A DNA stretch of 64,000 nt from Pseudoxanthomonas gei (lineage in GTDB: Bacteria; Pseudomonadota; Gammaproteobacteria; Xanthomonadales; Xanthomonadaceae), in the NCBI RefSeq assembly GCF_010119615.1, contig NZ_QOVG01000001.1:558001-622000 (forward strand), read 5' to 3'. Below, in pieces: positions 17,933-26,940 of this stretch (positions are counted from its first letter, which is position 1; each line of letters opens with the position of its first letter). The notes under the pieces were generated by a model. That model made no database searches. It was not told where the DNA came from and worked only from the letters and a program-made list of their open reading frames with translations. The translations under genes were made by a program, and so were the position numbers.

Positions 17933-18681
17933 CAGAATCCCCGCTGCCAGGCGATGTCATATGCACCTCGCAGGCGCGCGAAGTCCTGCAGCACTTCCTC
18001 GCGGCTGCGCTTGCCGCGCAACTTCAACAGCGAGCGCTGCAGACGAACCAGATTGTTTTCGCGCCAGCGCGTAGCCGGAATGCGCAGGGCGCCGCGGTCG
18101 AAATCGATCAACCAGCCCTTGCCCTGCGGGTTGAACAACACGTTGTGCGCATTGAGGTCGGCGTGGTCAAGGCCCTTGCGGTGGAACAGTGCGACCAGCC
18201 GCCCGGTCTCTTCCCATGGGGCGTCGCTGCCCGCGACCTGTGCGCGGTCGGCCAGTGATCGCACATCGGGGATGCGTTCGATCAGGATCGAGGCGCGATA
18301 GCTCATGCCGTCGCGTACATAGCTGGCGGCAATGGGGCGTGGCACCGGCAAACCCTTGGCCAGCAGTGCGCGCGTAAGGCGGAATTCCTCGAAGCTGCGG
18401 GTCCGATTGGCACCGTGCCACAGGTACTGGTCACGGCTGAGCCTCGCCGCCCAGCCGCCGCGCAGGTACTGCCGCAGCAGGCTGGCGCCGAATGGCGCAT
18501 CCACGAACCAGGCTCCGCCGCGGCCACCACTGGCGACCGGACGCGCAAGCTCGCCCCACCGGGACGGCACGAACCAGTCGGGATCGACTTGTCGCATCTG
18601 CTTGGAGTCGAACAGAATTGCGCCCCATCGGCTATCTTCGCGAAAGGGCGTCATGGATTCCGTGGCGTCAAAATCGACCAT
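17932..18681 (-). CDS. kdkA: 3-deoxy-D-manno-octulosonic acid kinase
   Basis: KdkA phosphorylates Kdo at O-4 in the inner core of lipopolysaccharide. The 249-residue protein has kinase-like motifs: [14 protein letters not shown] (catalytic loop) and LIDFDRG (metal-binding DFD). [20 protein letters not shown] is characteristic of the family. It fits species with a single phosphorylated Kdo, as in xanthomonads. It is the first gene of a run leading into moaA, and is divergent from the GT9 gene with only 19 bp between starts. A second ATG nine codons in is an alternative start. Confidence 0.88.
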   Translation of the reverse strand: MVDFDATESMTPFREDSRWGAILFDSKQMRQVDPDWFVPSRWGELARPVASGGRGGAWFVDAPFGASLLRQYLRGGWAARLSRDQYLWHGANRTRSFEEFRLTRALLAKGLPVPRPIAASYVRDGMSYRASILIERIPDVRSLADRAQVAGSDAPWEETGRLVALFHRKGLDHADLNAHNVLFNPQGKGWLIDFDRGALRIPATRWRENNLVRLQRSLLKLRGKRSREEVLQDFARLRGAYDIAWQRGF

Positions 18682-18700
18682 GCCCGGAGTCTAACAACAC

Positions 18701-19759
18701 TTGTCGACCAATCCCTTATCGAGTAATCCTTCATCGCTCTGCCTGCTGCGCCTGTCGGCCCTGGGTGATGTGACCCACGTGGTGCCGTTGGTGCGCACGC
18801 TGCAGCACGCGTGGCCGCGGCTGCAGCTGCACTGGATCATCGACAAGGGGGGACAGAAACTGCTCGAGGGGCTGCAGGGCGTCACCTTCCACACCTACGA
18901 CAAGCGTAGCGGGCTGGCGGGCATGCGCGCCCTGCGCGCCCAATTGCCCGAGGAAGGTTTCGATGCGCTGCTGCAGATGCAGGTCGCTTTCCGCGCCAAC
19001 GTGTTGTCGGCCTTCGTGCCCGCAAGGCGTCGCATAGGCTATGACCGCGCGCGTGCCAAGGACCTGCATGGCTTGTTCGTCAACGAACGCATCCCCGACC
19101 GGCCGGGCATCCATGTGCTCGATGCCATCGGCAGCTTCTGCGAGCCGCTGGGACTGAAACAGCAGGAAGTCGTCTGGAACCTGCCCGTACCCGACTCAGC
19201 GCGCGATTGGGCGCATGCGCAATGGGCGGATGACGGTGCTCCGGTGCTGATGATCTCGCCCTGCTCCAGCCATGTCCGCCGCAACTGGTATCCGGACCGC
19301 TATGCGGCCGTGGCCGACCACGCCGCCGCAAGGGGCTGGCGCATCGTGCTGTGCGGGGGTCGCAGCGAACTGGAGCGCAGCACCACCGATGCAATCCTTG
19401 CCGCGATGAACGCGCCAGCGCTGGACCTGGTGGGCAAGGACACGCTCAAGCAGCTGCCGGCCCTGCTGGAACGGGCCGACCTGGTGATGACACCGGATTC
19501 GGGACCGATGCATATCGCCAATGCGATGGGCACCAAGGTGTTGGGGCTGCATGCGGCCAGCAATCCGCTTCGAAGCGGCCCCTATTCGGACGTGCGTTAT
19601 TGCGTGGACAGGTACGACGCGGCGGCGCGCAAGTTCCTGGGCAAGGACGCGCAGGCATTGAAATGGGGCACCAAGATCGAATTCGACGGCGTCATGGAGC
19701 TGATCAGCACTTCCGATGCCATCGACGCGTTCGAGCGCCGTGTCGCCGACCAGGCCTGA
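18701..19759 (+). CDS. Family 9 glycosyltransferase (heptosyltransferase-like)
   Basis: GT9 enzymes add heptose to the LPS inner core. The 352-residue protein has CLLRLSALGDVTHVVPLVRTL at the N-terminus (close to WaaC/WaaF), SPCSSHVRRNWYPDRYA, and MTPDSGPMHIANAMG for ADP-sugar binding. No ATG fits the start; TTG at 18701, with GGAG 11 bases upstream, is the best choice. Next to kdkA it probably works on LPS core. Acceptor position is not readable. It converges with the DUF6165 gene. Confidence 0.88.
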   Translation: MSTNPLSSNPSSLCLLRLSALGDVTHVVPLVRTLQHAWPRLQLHWIIDKGGQKLLEGLQGVTFHTYDKRSGLAGMRALRAQLPEEGFDALLQMQVAFRANVLSAFVPARRRIGYDRARAKDLHGLFVNERIPDRPGIHVLDAIGSFCEPLGLKQQEVVWNLPVPDSARDWAHAQWADDGAPVLMISPCSSHVRRNWYPDRYAAVADHAAARGWRIVLCGGRSELERSTTDAILAAMNAPALDLVGKDTLKQLPALLERADLVMTPDSGPMHIANAMGTKVLGLHAASNPLRSGPYSDVRYCVDRYDAAARKFLGKDAQALKWGTKIEFDGVMELISTSDAIDAFERRVADQA

Positions 19760-19777
19760 CGGGACCTGCTGCACCCC

Positions 19778-20185
19778 TCAGGCTGCGGAATCGGGCCGGT
19801 AGTCCTGGTAGGACTTCTCTTCCACGTAGCTGGACCCCAGCGCCAGGTTGATGTCCTTCTTGATCCGGGCGCGCTCGTCGTTCTGGAAGTAGACCGCACG
19901 TGCCAGACGGATGAACTCGGCATCGAATTCCTGGGCTTTTTCCTTGATGCGGATGTCGTCCTCGATGGCCCACAGCCGCTCGTTCACCGCCTTGAGCCGG
20001 GCGCGCAGTTCGACGATGTTGTTGCCAGCGGCGGGATGCGCCATCCAGGTCGTCTCCAGCGCCGACAGCTCGTTGCGCACGTTGGCAAGCTTGGTCTCGT
20101 CGCTCATGCGCTCGGACTTGATTTGCAAAATGGCGATCTTGTCGAGCAATTCGCCGAATGAAACGGGGGCCTGGATTTCGGACAT
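19778..20185 (-). CDS. DUF6165 family protein
   Basis: This 135-residue soluble protein is strongly helical and charged, with long Glu/Lys/Arg stretches. It begins MSEIQAPVSFGELLDKIAIL and ends VEEKSYQDYRPDSAA. I recognise it, with moderate certainty, as the DUF6165 family, often found near LPS glycosyltransferase genes. There is no signal peptide or membrane segment. The function is unknown. It converges with the GT9 gene 18 bp away. Confidence 0.75.
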   Translation of the reverse strand: MSEIQAPVSFGELLDKIAILQIKSERMSDETKLANVRNELSALETTWMAHPAAGNNIVELRARLKAVNERLWAIEDDIRIKEKAQEFDAEFIRLARAVYFQNDERARIKKDINLALGSSYVEEKSYQDYRPDSAA

Positions 20186-20395
20186 GGGGCTTCCACTCTT
20201 TGCAGGAAGCCGGATTCTAAGGGGTCGGCCGGTACCTGGCCTAACCGGCGAGATGCAGACCGGGCAGGCCATGCCGGAAGACGATGCGCGTAATCGCCTT
20301 TTGCCGCAGCGAGGCGGACTTGCCCATGATCGGAAGGCTGCCCCATGAAGAGCCTGGCGCCTGCGCCGGATCCAGGCCAGCAGCCCCCAGAATGC

Positions 20396-20419
20396 AAAAG
20401 CCCCCATGCGGGGGCTTTT
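20396..20419 (-). terminator. Terminator of tRNA-Ser(CGA)
   Basis: A perfect 10-bp stem AAAAGCCCCC/GGGGGCTTTT with loop ATGC lies nine bases beyond the tRNA 3' end. The T-run reads correctly on the minus strand and also works on the plus strand. Confidence 0.88.
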
Positions 20420-20425
20420 GACTTG

Positions 20426-20517
<92 letters not shown>

Positions 20518-20548
20518 GGTCGCCCCGCCCTGTTGGCCGGGGAGGTGA

Positions 20549-20577
20549 ATGATACGGGGCGGGCACCCCCGGGACAA
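20549..20577 (-). promoter_or_regulatory. Promoter of tRNA-Ser(CGA)
   Basis: On the minus strand TTGTCC (20572-20577) and TATCAT (20549-20554) are spaced by 17 bases. They end 32 bases before the tRNA. The -10 box matches five of six consensus positions and the -35 four. Confidence 0.6.
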
Positions 20578-20727
20578 GCGGGCGCGGTGCAAAAGCATGC
20601 GTCCCACCGCCCTTGCCAGACCAATCCGGCCTGGAGGGCCGGAATATCTTGATGCATGTCCCGTTCGCCACGATGATGTCGTTAGAGCCGATACGGACTA
20701 TCGGATCACGACCATCTACAGGGCGCC

Positions 20728-21432
20728 ATGATCGAATTCGGACACCTCACCCACGTGGGCCTGCGTCGCGACTTGAATGAAGACACCTATTACGGCGACA
20801 GCGAGCTGGGTTTGTGGCTGGTGGCCGATGGCATGGGTGGGCACGCCTGTGGCGAGGTCGCCAGTGCCCTGGCGCGGGAAACGATCGTCCGCGAAATCCG
20901 CGACGGCACGCCGCTGGCCCAGGCCATCCGCATTGCCGACGAAGAGATCATCCGCACCTCAAAGCGTCGCAACGACACCCTGCCGATGGGCACCACGGTG
21001 GTGGCCGCCCGCGTCAACGGCAACCGTTTCGAGGTGGCATGGGTCGGTGACAGCCGTGCCTACCTGTGGCGCGACGGCAACCTGGCCCAGCTGAGCCAGG
21101 ACCACAGTTACGTGCAGGAACTCATCGCCCAGGGCGCCCTCACCAGCGAACAGGCGCGCTCGCACCCGCACCGCAACGTGGTGACCCAGGCACTGGGCGT
21201 GACCGATCCCAACCACCTCAACGTGGAAACCATGACCGGGGAGCTGAAGCCGGGCATGCAGTTGCTGCTGTGCAGCGACGGCCTCACCGAGGAAGTGGAC
21301 GACAAGGGCATCGCCAGCACGCTGCGCCACGACGACTGCAGCGCCCAGGAATGCGTGGATACGCTCATCGCCGCGGCGCTGGACGGAGGTGGCTCGGACA
21401 ACGTCACTGCCATCCTGGTGCGCTGCCACTGA
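20728..21432 (+). CDS. PP2C-type serine/threonine protein phosphatase
   Basis: This 234-residue cytoplasmic phosphatase removes phosphate from Ser/Thr in a metal-dependent way. The motifs are in order: RDLNEDTYY, VADGMGGHACGEVAS (metal-binding Asp), GTTVVAARV, WVGDSRAYLW, LCSDGLTEEV and GGSDNVTAILV. It resembles Stp/PrpC/PppA, which oppose Hanks-type kinases. No kinase gene lies beside it. A 6-bp inverted repeat (20688-20704) sits 24 bases before the start. It converges with dnaQ. Confidence 0.93.
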   Translation: MIEFGHLTHVGLRRDLNEDTYYGDSELGLWLVADGMGGHACGEVASALARETIVREIRDGTPLAQAIRIADEEIIRTSKRRNDTLPMGTTVVAARVNGNRFEVAWVGDSRAYLWRDGNLAQLSQDHSYVQELIAQGALTSEQARSHPHRNVVTQALGVTDPNHLNVETMTGELKPGMQLLLCSDGLTEEVDDKGIASTLRHDDCSAQECVDTLIAAALDGGGSDNVTAILVRCH

Positions 21433-21561
21433 GCCCACCCGCGCAACTGCGGAATGGCGTCGGGCATCGGGCGGCGGCCTGCTCCTGATTCCGCAAAAGA
21501 TCATGTGGAAAGCAGCCGGGCAAGCTCGGTTGTACGGCGTGCGTCAACACGGCCGCAGGAT

Positions 21562-22272
21562 CTACAGGGCTACGGCGTCCCAGAGGCAGCGGTCACCCGA
21601 TTTCTTGCGCAGGACTGCAAGCCGGCCTTCATGGGCCAGCATTTCGATGTCGCTGATCAGCACCCGCGGGCGGATGCCCTGCGCTGCCCCGGCAAATACC
21701 GGCACCGCCGATGCGGGCTGCACCGGTTCGTCGCCGCCGAAGCCGATCTCGCTCTGCCCCGCGGTCATGTGCAGGTAGACCTCGCACAGCAATTGCGCAT
21801 CGAGCAGCGCGCCATGCAGCTGGCGGTGCGCGTTGTCCACGCCCAGGCGCCTGCACAGCGCGTCCAGTGAATTGCGCTGGCCGGGGAAACGCTGCCGCGC
21901 CATCAGCAGGGAATCCTCGACCTGCACGCGGTCGCGCAGCCGGCCGTAGCGCTCGCCGAGCAGCGACAGTTCGTTGTCGAGGAAGCCGACGTCGAAGGCC
22001 GCGTTGTGGATGATCAGGTCCGCACCGTCGATGAACGCCAGGAAGTCGTCGGCGATATCGGCGAACAACGGCTTGTCGGCAAGGAATTCCAGGCTGAGGC
22101 CGGTGACTTCGGCCGCGCCCTGCTCGAACTCGCGCTGCGGATTGATGTACTGGTGGTAGGTATTGCCGGTGGGGCGGCGTTCCATCAACTCGACGCAGCC
22201 GATCTCGACCACTCGGTTGCCTTTCTTCCATTCCAGCCCGGTGGTTTCGGTATCAAGGATGATCTGGCGCAT
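21562..22272 (-). CDS. dnaQ: DNA polymerase III epsilon subunit
   Basis: The proofreading 3'-5' exonuclease of the replicative polymerase. The 236-residue protein has Exo I DTETTG (Asp7, Glu9), Exo II NAAFDVGFLDNEL and Exo III-epsilon HGALLDAQLL. The C-terminal 50 residues are divergent, but a long tail is expected for tethering to the alpha subunit. It runs on the same strand as GNAT-rnhA, and the rnhA-dnaQ association is conserved. Confidence 0.95.
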   Translation of the reverse strand: MRQIILDTETTGLEWKKGNRVVEIGCVELMERRPTGNTYHQYINPQREFEQGAAEVTGLSLEFLADKPLFADIADDFLAFIDGADLIIHNAAFDVGFLDNELSLLGERYGRLRDRVQVEDSLLMARQRFPGQRNSLDALCRRLGVDNAHRQLHGALLDAQLLCEVYLHMTAGQSEIGFGGDEPVQPASAVPVFAGAAQGIRPRVLISDIEMLAHEGRLAVLRKKSGDRCLWDAVAL

Positions 22273-22281
22273 GCGTCGAGC

Positions 22282-22812
22282 TTACCCTGCGGCTGTGGAA
22301 GCGAACAGCTTGAGCTCGATGTCGTCAGGTGCTAGCCGCACCATCTTTTCGAACCGGAAATCGAGTTTCTGCAGCACGCGGATGGAGCCGGCATTGCGCG
22401 GATCGGTGATGGCGACGATGCGACCGATGTGCAGCCTTGCGCGGGCTTCCGCCAGCACTGCCCTGGCGGCCTCCACCGCATAACCGAGGCCACAGAATTC
22501 GGGAAGCAGCGCGTAGCCCAGGTCGGCGTCCTGCAAGGTGGCGCGCTTGACCAGGCCGCACAGGCCCGCGGTTTCCCCGCTGGCCTTTACCTGCACCCGG
22601 TAAAGGCCGAATCCATGGGTCGCATAGCTCGCCATCGGTCCCTTGCGCAGGTAGCCGCGTGCATCCTCCGGGCTATGCACGCCGCGATCGCCTATGTTCT
22701 CCAGGAAGCTGGGCTCGTTGAGCAGGCGATAGATGAAGGCCACGTCGCCAGGTTCGTCGGCGGACAGCTCATGCAGCGACAGCCGGGCGGTTTCCAGGAT
22801 GGGCCGGGGCAC
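22282..22812 (-). CDS. GNAT acetyltransferase (RimJ/RimL-like)
   Basis: This 176-residue protein begins with RPILETARLSLHEL, the RimJ/L-type N-terminus, and shows LGYALLPEFCGLGYAVEAARAVLAEA, the acetyl-CoA-binding region, then NAGSIRVLQKLDFRFE. It probably acetylates an amino group on a protein or small molecule; the target is unknown. The start is GTG, three bases after the rnhA stop, so it is likely coupled to rnhA. It ends 9 bp before dnaQ. Confidence 0.87.
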   Translation of the reverse strand: MPRPILETARLSLHELSADEPGDVAFIYRLLNEPSFLENIGDRGVHSPEDARGYLRKGPMASYATHGFGLYRVQVKASGETAGLCGLVKRATLQDADLGYALLPEFCGLGYAVEAARAVLAEARARLHIGRIVAITDPRNAGSIRVLQKLDFRFEKMVRLAPDDIELKLFASTAAG

Positions 22813-22815
22813 CGT

Positions 22816-23268
22816 TCAGGCCACCGGCCTGAGGTCGCGATAGCGTTCGGCCGCTTCGCGCGCCAGCAGGTCCACGCGTTCGTTGTCCGGATCGCCGGAA
22901 TGGCCCTTCACCCACCGCCACTCGATGGTGTGACGCTGGGTCGCGGCATGCAGGCGTTCCCACAAGTCGCGGTTCTTGACCGGAGCGCCGCCTGCGGTCT
23001 TCCAGTTGCGCCGCACCCAGTTACCCATCCACTCGGTGATGCCCTGGCGCACGTACTGCGAATCGGTCTGCAAGCTGCCGCGGCAGGGCTCGCTGAGCGC
23101 TTCCAGGGCCATGATCGCGGCCATCAGCTCCATGCGGTTGTTGGTAGTCAGCGCCTCGCCACCGGCCAGCTCTCGTTCGCGGCCCTGGTAGCGCAGCACG
23201 GCGGCCCAGCCGCCGGGGCCGGGATTGCCCAGGCAGGAGCCGTCGGTATGGATTTCCACTTCCTTCAT
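22816..23268 (-). CDS. rnhA: Ribonuclease HI
   Basis: RNase HI cuts RNA in RNA-DNA hybrids. The 150-residue protein carries the DEDD metal ligands Asp9 (HTDGSC), Glu47 (NRMELMA), Asp69 (TDSQY) and Asp133 (ERVDLLA), plus [11 protein letters not shown] with the catalytic-loop His. The ATG at [10 protein letters not shown] is the family start. It lies 16 bp after the methyltransferase gene. Confidence 0.96.
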   Translation of the reverse strand: MKEVEIHTDGSCLGNPGPGGWAAVLRYQGRERELAGGEALTTNNRMELMAAIMALEALSEPCRGSLQTDSQYVRQGITEWMGNWVRRNWKTAGGAPVKNRDLWERLHAATQRHTIEWRWVKGHSGDPDNERVDLLAREAAERYRDLRPVA

Positions 23269-23284
23269 TGGTCGTTCTTCTCTC

Positions 23285-23944
23285 TCATGCGGGTGCGGCG
23301 CCGGCTTGCCATTGGCGCTTGACCGGGGCCGGCGGGATAAGGGCAGCAGTACGGTTTTCCATTTCCAGCAGGCAGCTGGCGCGCAGGCGGCGAGTGGCCA
23401 GTGCCTGCGGGTGGGCGGAGGTTCGCCAGATCGGTCCCAGGTAGGTGGTTCCCTCGCCACAGGGCTGCAGACCCAGCGCGCGCAGGCGCATTGCCCAGGC
23501 CTGCGGATCGCGTGGCTGCAGGCCGCTGCGACGCCAGCGGGCGCGATACGGACTCCAGGGATTGAGCACGAACAGCCACAGGCGTCCGCCCGGTTCCAGC
23601 ACGCGCGTGCATTCGTCCAGCAGCTCGTCCCGGCCATCGTCCAGCACGTGCTGGAGGATCACGTTGCCGATCGATTCGTTGGGCAGGGGAAGGGGCAGCC
23701 CGCATTGCAGGCTGCCGGCATAGCGATCGCCGCGGGGATGCAGCCACAGGCTCCGCGCCGGCAGGTCGGGACCCTGCGGGGAGCCCGGTTGCGCCGGACC
23801 CAGCCACAACCAGGGCTGTTGCGCCGGACGTGTCACCAGGGCAGCGCGAATGATGTCCTGCTCGGCTGCCAGTACCCCCAGGCCACGGGGGGTCTCGAAC
23901 CAGGCCATGGCATCGGGTTGACGGCTGATCTGCAGGACAGGCAT
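23285..23944 (-). CDS. SAM-dependent methyltransferase domain protein
   Basis: This 219-residue protein looks like a class I methyltransferase: [42 protein letters not shown] covers motifs post-II to III, written here in part. The glycine-rich motif I is poorly kept ([12 protein letters not shown]), so SAM binding may be weak or altered. The same position between gloB and rnhA is occupied by a methyltransferase in many gammaproteobacteria. It is divergent from gloB, with 65 bp between. Confidence 0.78.
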   Translation of the reverse strand: MPVLQISRQPDAMAWFETPRGLGVLAAEQDIIRAALVTRPAQQPWLWLGPAQPGSPQGPDLPARSLWLHPRGDRYAGSLQCGLPLPLPNESIGNVILQHVLDDGRDELLDECTRVLEPGGRLWLFVLNPWSPYRARWRRSGLQPRDPQAWAMRLRALGLQPCGEGTTYLGPIWRTSAHPQALATRRLRASCLLEMENRTAALIPPAPVKRQWQAGAAPA

Positions 23945-24009
23945 GGTCGGAATTGTAGAGGACGGCTGAAGACGTCGCCCCGCGGACTGACTCCACGAAC
24001 CGGTGACCG

Positions 24010-24777
24010 ATGCGCCTGACCGCCCTGACTGCATTCGAAGACAACTACATCTGGGCGCTGGTCGACGATGAAGGCAATGCCGTGATCGTGGACCCTGGCG
24101 ACGCCGCACCCGTGCTGGCGGCCAGCGAGCTGGGGCTATGGCCGGCGGGGGTGCTGATCACCCACCATCACGCCGACCATGCGGGCGGGCTTCCCGCCCT
24201 GCGCCAGCGCTGGCCCGCCCTGCCGGTGTTCGCGCCGGAAGATCCGCGCATTCCGGAGGCCACGGAGCGGGTCGGGGAAGGCGCCCGGTTCCATTTGAAC
24301 GGCTGGGATTTCCAGGTGCTGGCGGTCCCCGGCCACACCAGCAGCCACATCGCCTTCCATGGGGTGGAGGGGCACCTGTTCTGCGGGGACACCCTGTTCA
24401 GCCTGGGCTGCGGACGCCTGTTCGAAGGTACCCCGTCACAAATGCTGGCCTCGCTGGAGCACCTCGCGGCCCTGCCGGGTGCCACCGCCGTATGCTGCGG
24501 CCACGAGTACACTCTGGCCAACGCCGCCTTCGCCCGGGCCGTGGACCCCGCCAACGACGCCCTGCGTCGCCGCACCGAGGAAGCCCAAGCCATGCGCACT
24601 GCCGGACGCCCCACCCTGCCCTCCACGCTCGCCACTGAGCTGGCAACCAATCCCTTCCTGCGGGTCGACACCCTGGCCATCCGCGATGCGGTGTCAGCTC
24701 GGCTGGGCCGGGAGCCCGTCGACCGCGTGGAAACCTTTGCCGAACTGCGGCGCTGGAAGGACGGATTTCGCGCATGA
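24010..24777 (+). CDS. gloB: Hydroxyacylglutathione hydrolase (glyoxalase II)
   Basis: Glyoxalase II hydrolyses S-D-lactoylglutathione to lactate and glutathione in methylglyoxal detoxification. The 255-residue protein begins [13 protein letters not shown], carries the metal motif [10 protein letters not shown] (His52, His54, Asp56, His57), [29 protein letters not shown] and [13 protein letters not shown]. It ends with the usual NPFLR and [11 protein letters not shown]. Its stop overlaps the mltD start (ATGA). Confidence 0.96.
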   Translation: MRLTALTAFEDNYIWALVDDEGNAVIVDPGDAAPVLAASELGLWPAGVLITHHHADHAGGLPALRQRWPALPVFAPEDPRIPEATERVGEGARFHLNGWDFQVLAVPGHTSSHIAFHGVEGHLFCGDTLFSLGCGRLFEGTPSQMLASLEHLAALPGATAVCCGHEYTLANAAFARAVDPANDALRRRTEEAQAMRTAGRPTLPSTLATELATNPFLRVDTLAIRDAVSARLGREPVDRVETFAELRRWKDGFRA

Positions 24778-25988
24778 GGGCACGCGCCGGCCGTGCCTGG
24801 CTGCTGTCGTGCGTACTCGGATTGGCGGGTCTGTCCCAGGTGCAGGCCGCTGCACCGTCGGGAACTACCGGTCCGGATGTGACGATATCGACAGGTGCTG
24901 CCACCGGCGGCACCCCGCCCCTGCCAGTGGAGCCGCTGCCCGCATCGAACCAGCGCAACGGGCGTGAGATCTACGAAGAGTTCCGCCACGGGCTGGCCGA
25001 CCCCCGCTGTGATGCCTCCACCACCAGCGTTCGCTGGAAAAAGCATTTCGGCCACGCGCCCGGCCAGCTCGCTCGTGCCAACGACGATCTCCTGCCCCTG
25101 TTCGGATACGTGGTCGATGCGTTGCGCGCAGCTGACCTGCCGACCGAATTCGCCCTGATTCCCTTTGTCGAAAGCGGCTACAAGCCGGGCGCCCGCAGCG
25201 CCAGCGGGCCCGCCGGACTCTGGCAGTTCATCGGCGTGACGGCGCGCAATCACGGCGTTTCGATGCGGGCTGGCTACGACGGCCGCCTGTCGCCAGTCGA
25301 CTCGACCCAGGCGGCAGTGCGCTACCTGAAGACACTGCACGGGATGTTTGGCGGCGACTGGCGCTTGGCCGTGATGGGCTACAACGCGGGTGAATACAGG
25401 ATCCTGCAATCGATGCGCCGCGCCGGCATGAACGCGCAGAACGCCAAGGCCGCGCAATTGCCGGGCCTGTCCGCCATCACCTACGCCTATGTCGAGAAGT
25501 TGCACGCGTTGGCCTGCATCCTGCAGCTGGCCGATGACCGCGAGGAATGGCTGCGAACGCTTGACCGGCCCGTTCCGCGACTTGCCTCCCAGACCCTGCC
25601 GGGCGACGTGGCCAGCCTGGAAAGCTGGGCCACCAGGCAGGGCCACGACCCCTCACTTTTGCGCAGGCTCAATCCCGCCCTTGCCGGTGGAATTTCTCCA
25701 GGCAGCAAACCGATGCGCGTACTTGCGCCATCGGATGCCAGGCCCAGCCGCGCAATCGACTACATCGCCCAAGCGCCCGCGCGCACCGAGGCAACCATGC
25801 CAGCGCCCGCGCAAGGCTCCAGCCCCGGCGGTTCCCACACCGTACGTCGCGGCGAATCGGCGTGGACCATCGCGCGCCGATACGGCATGCAGCCGCAGCA
25901 GTTGCTGGCCCGCAACGGCCTGGCCAGCAGTGCGGTGCTGAAACCGGGCATGGTGTTGAAGCTGGAGGCTGATGCAGGCGGAAGATGA
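24774..25988 (+). CDS. mltD: MltD-type lytic murein transglycosylase
   Basis: The enzyme cleaves the glycan strands of peptidoglycan, forming 1,6-anhydromuramic ends. The 404-residue protein has a signal peptide (~1-26, ending QVQAAA), an SLT domain with catalytic Glu133 ([18 protein letters not shown], then LWQFI), [10 protein letters not shown], and a single C-terminal LysM ([17 protein letters not shown] to LKLEA). E. coli MltD has two LysM modules. No lipobox is present, so it is probably periplasmic. It is coupled to gloB. Confidence 0.92.
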   Translation: MRARAGRAWLLSCVLGLAGLSQVQAAAPSGTTGPDVTISTGAATGGTPPLPVEPLPASNQRNGREIYEEFRHGLADPRCDASTTSVRWKKHFGHAPGQLARANDDLLPLFGYVVDALRAADLPTEFALIPFVESGYKPGARSASGPAGLWQFIGVTARNHGVSMRAGYDGRLSPVDSTQAAVRYLKTLHGMFGGDWRLAVMGYNAGEYRILQSMRRAGMNAQNAKAAQLPGLSAITYAYVEKLHALACILQLADDREEWLRTLDRPVPRLASQTLPGDVASLESWATRQGHDPSLLRRLNPALAGGISPGSKPMRVLAPSDARPSRAIDYIAQAPARTEATMPAPAQGSSPGGSHTVRRGESAWTIARRYGMQPQQLLARNGLASSAVLKPGMVLKLEADAGGR

Positions 25989-26063
25989 CCCGCGCACCAG
26001 TTGCCATGTCCAGGTAGCGAAAAGTGGCAAAATGGAGCCATTGCTCAATCAGTGAGAAAGTCC

Positions 26064-26855
26064 ATGGGTTTCCTGCAAGGCAAGCGCGCACTCATCACCG
26101 GCATCGCCAGCGACCGTTCCATCGCGTCGGGCATTGCCGAGGCCATGCATCGCGAAGGCGCGGAACTGGCCTTCACCTACCAGAACGATCGACTCAAGTC
26201 GCGCGTTGAAAAGGCGGCGCTTGAATATGGCAGCAAGATCGTACTGCCGCTGGACGTGACAGACGATGCACAGATCGCAGCGTGCTTCGAGCAACTGGGC
26301 CAGCACTGGGACGGCTTCGACATCCTGGTCCATGCCATCGCATTCGCTCCGCGCGAGGCAATTACCGGCGGCTTCCTGGACGGCCTGACCCGCGAGAATT
26401 TCGCGCTGGCCCATGATATTTCGGCCTATTCGCTTGCCGCACTGGCCAAGGCCGCGCGCCCCGCCATGCAGGGTCGACAGGGCGCGATCCTGACGCTCAG
26501 CTACCTGGGTGCCGAACGCGCCCTACAGAACTACAACGTGATGGGCGTGGCCAAGGCCAGCCTCGAGGCCACGGTGCGCTACCTGGCACTCAACCTCGGG
26601 CCCGAGGGCATTCGCGTCAACGCGGTGTCGGCCGGCCCGATCAAGACCCTGGCGGCAGCCGGCATCGGTGGTTTCCGCAACATCCTTGGACACGTGGAAG
26701 CGTACTCGCCGCTGCGCCGCACCGTGACCATCGAGAACGTCGGCAACGTGGCGGCCTTCCTGTGCTCGGACCTGGCGGCCGGCGTCACCGGCGAAGTGAC
26801 CTATGTGGATGCCGGTTACAACATCCTTGGGATGACCGGTATCGGCGACGAATAA
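26064..26855 (+). CDS. fabI: Enoyl-ACP reductase
   Basis: FabI performs the last reduction of each fatty acid elongation cycle using NADH and is the triclosan target. The 263-residue protein starts [20 protein letters not shown] (the FabI variant of the SDR glycine motif) and has Tyr147, Tyr157 and Lys164 in the Y-x6-K arrangement. The C-terminus GYNILGM matches. It is a single-gene unit: the 75-bp leader holds an inverted repeat TTGCCA/TGGCAA (26001-26030), and a strong terminator follows. Confidence 0.95.
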   Translation: MGFLQGKRALITGIASDRSIASGIAEAMHREGAELAFTYQNDRLKSRVEKAALEYGSKIVLPLDVTDDAQIAACFEQLGQHWDGFDILVHAIAFAPREAITGGFLDGLTRENFALAHDISAYSLAALAKAARPAMQGRQGAILTLSYLGAERALQNYNVMGVAKASLEATVRYLALNLGPEGIRVNAVSAGPIKTLAAAGIGGFRNILGHVEAYSPLRRTVTIENVGNVAAFLCSDLAAGVTGEVTYVDAGYNILGMTGIGDE

Positions 26856-26870
26856 CCGCTCGCCGACCAC

Positions 26871-26901
26871 AAAAAAAGCCCGGCAATGCCGGGCTTTTTT
26901 A
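26871..26901. terminator. Bidirectional terminator between fabI and ppiD
   Basis: The stem AAAAAAGCCCGGC/GCCGGGCTTTTTT has a 3-base loop AAT, with A- and T-runs on either side. It ends fabI on the plus strand and ppiD on the minus strand. Confidence 0.93.
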
Positions 26902-26940
26902 TTCCAGCCCCCCCGGGGCCGACTCCTTGCAGGCTGCCCC

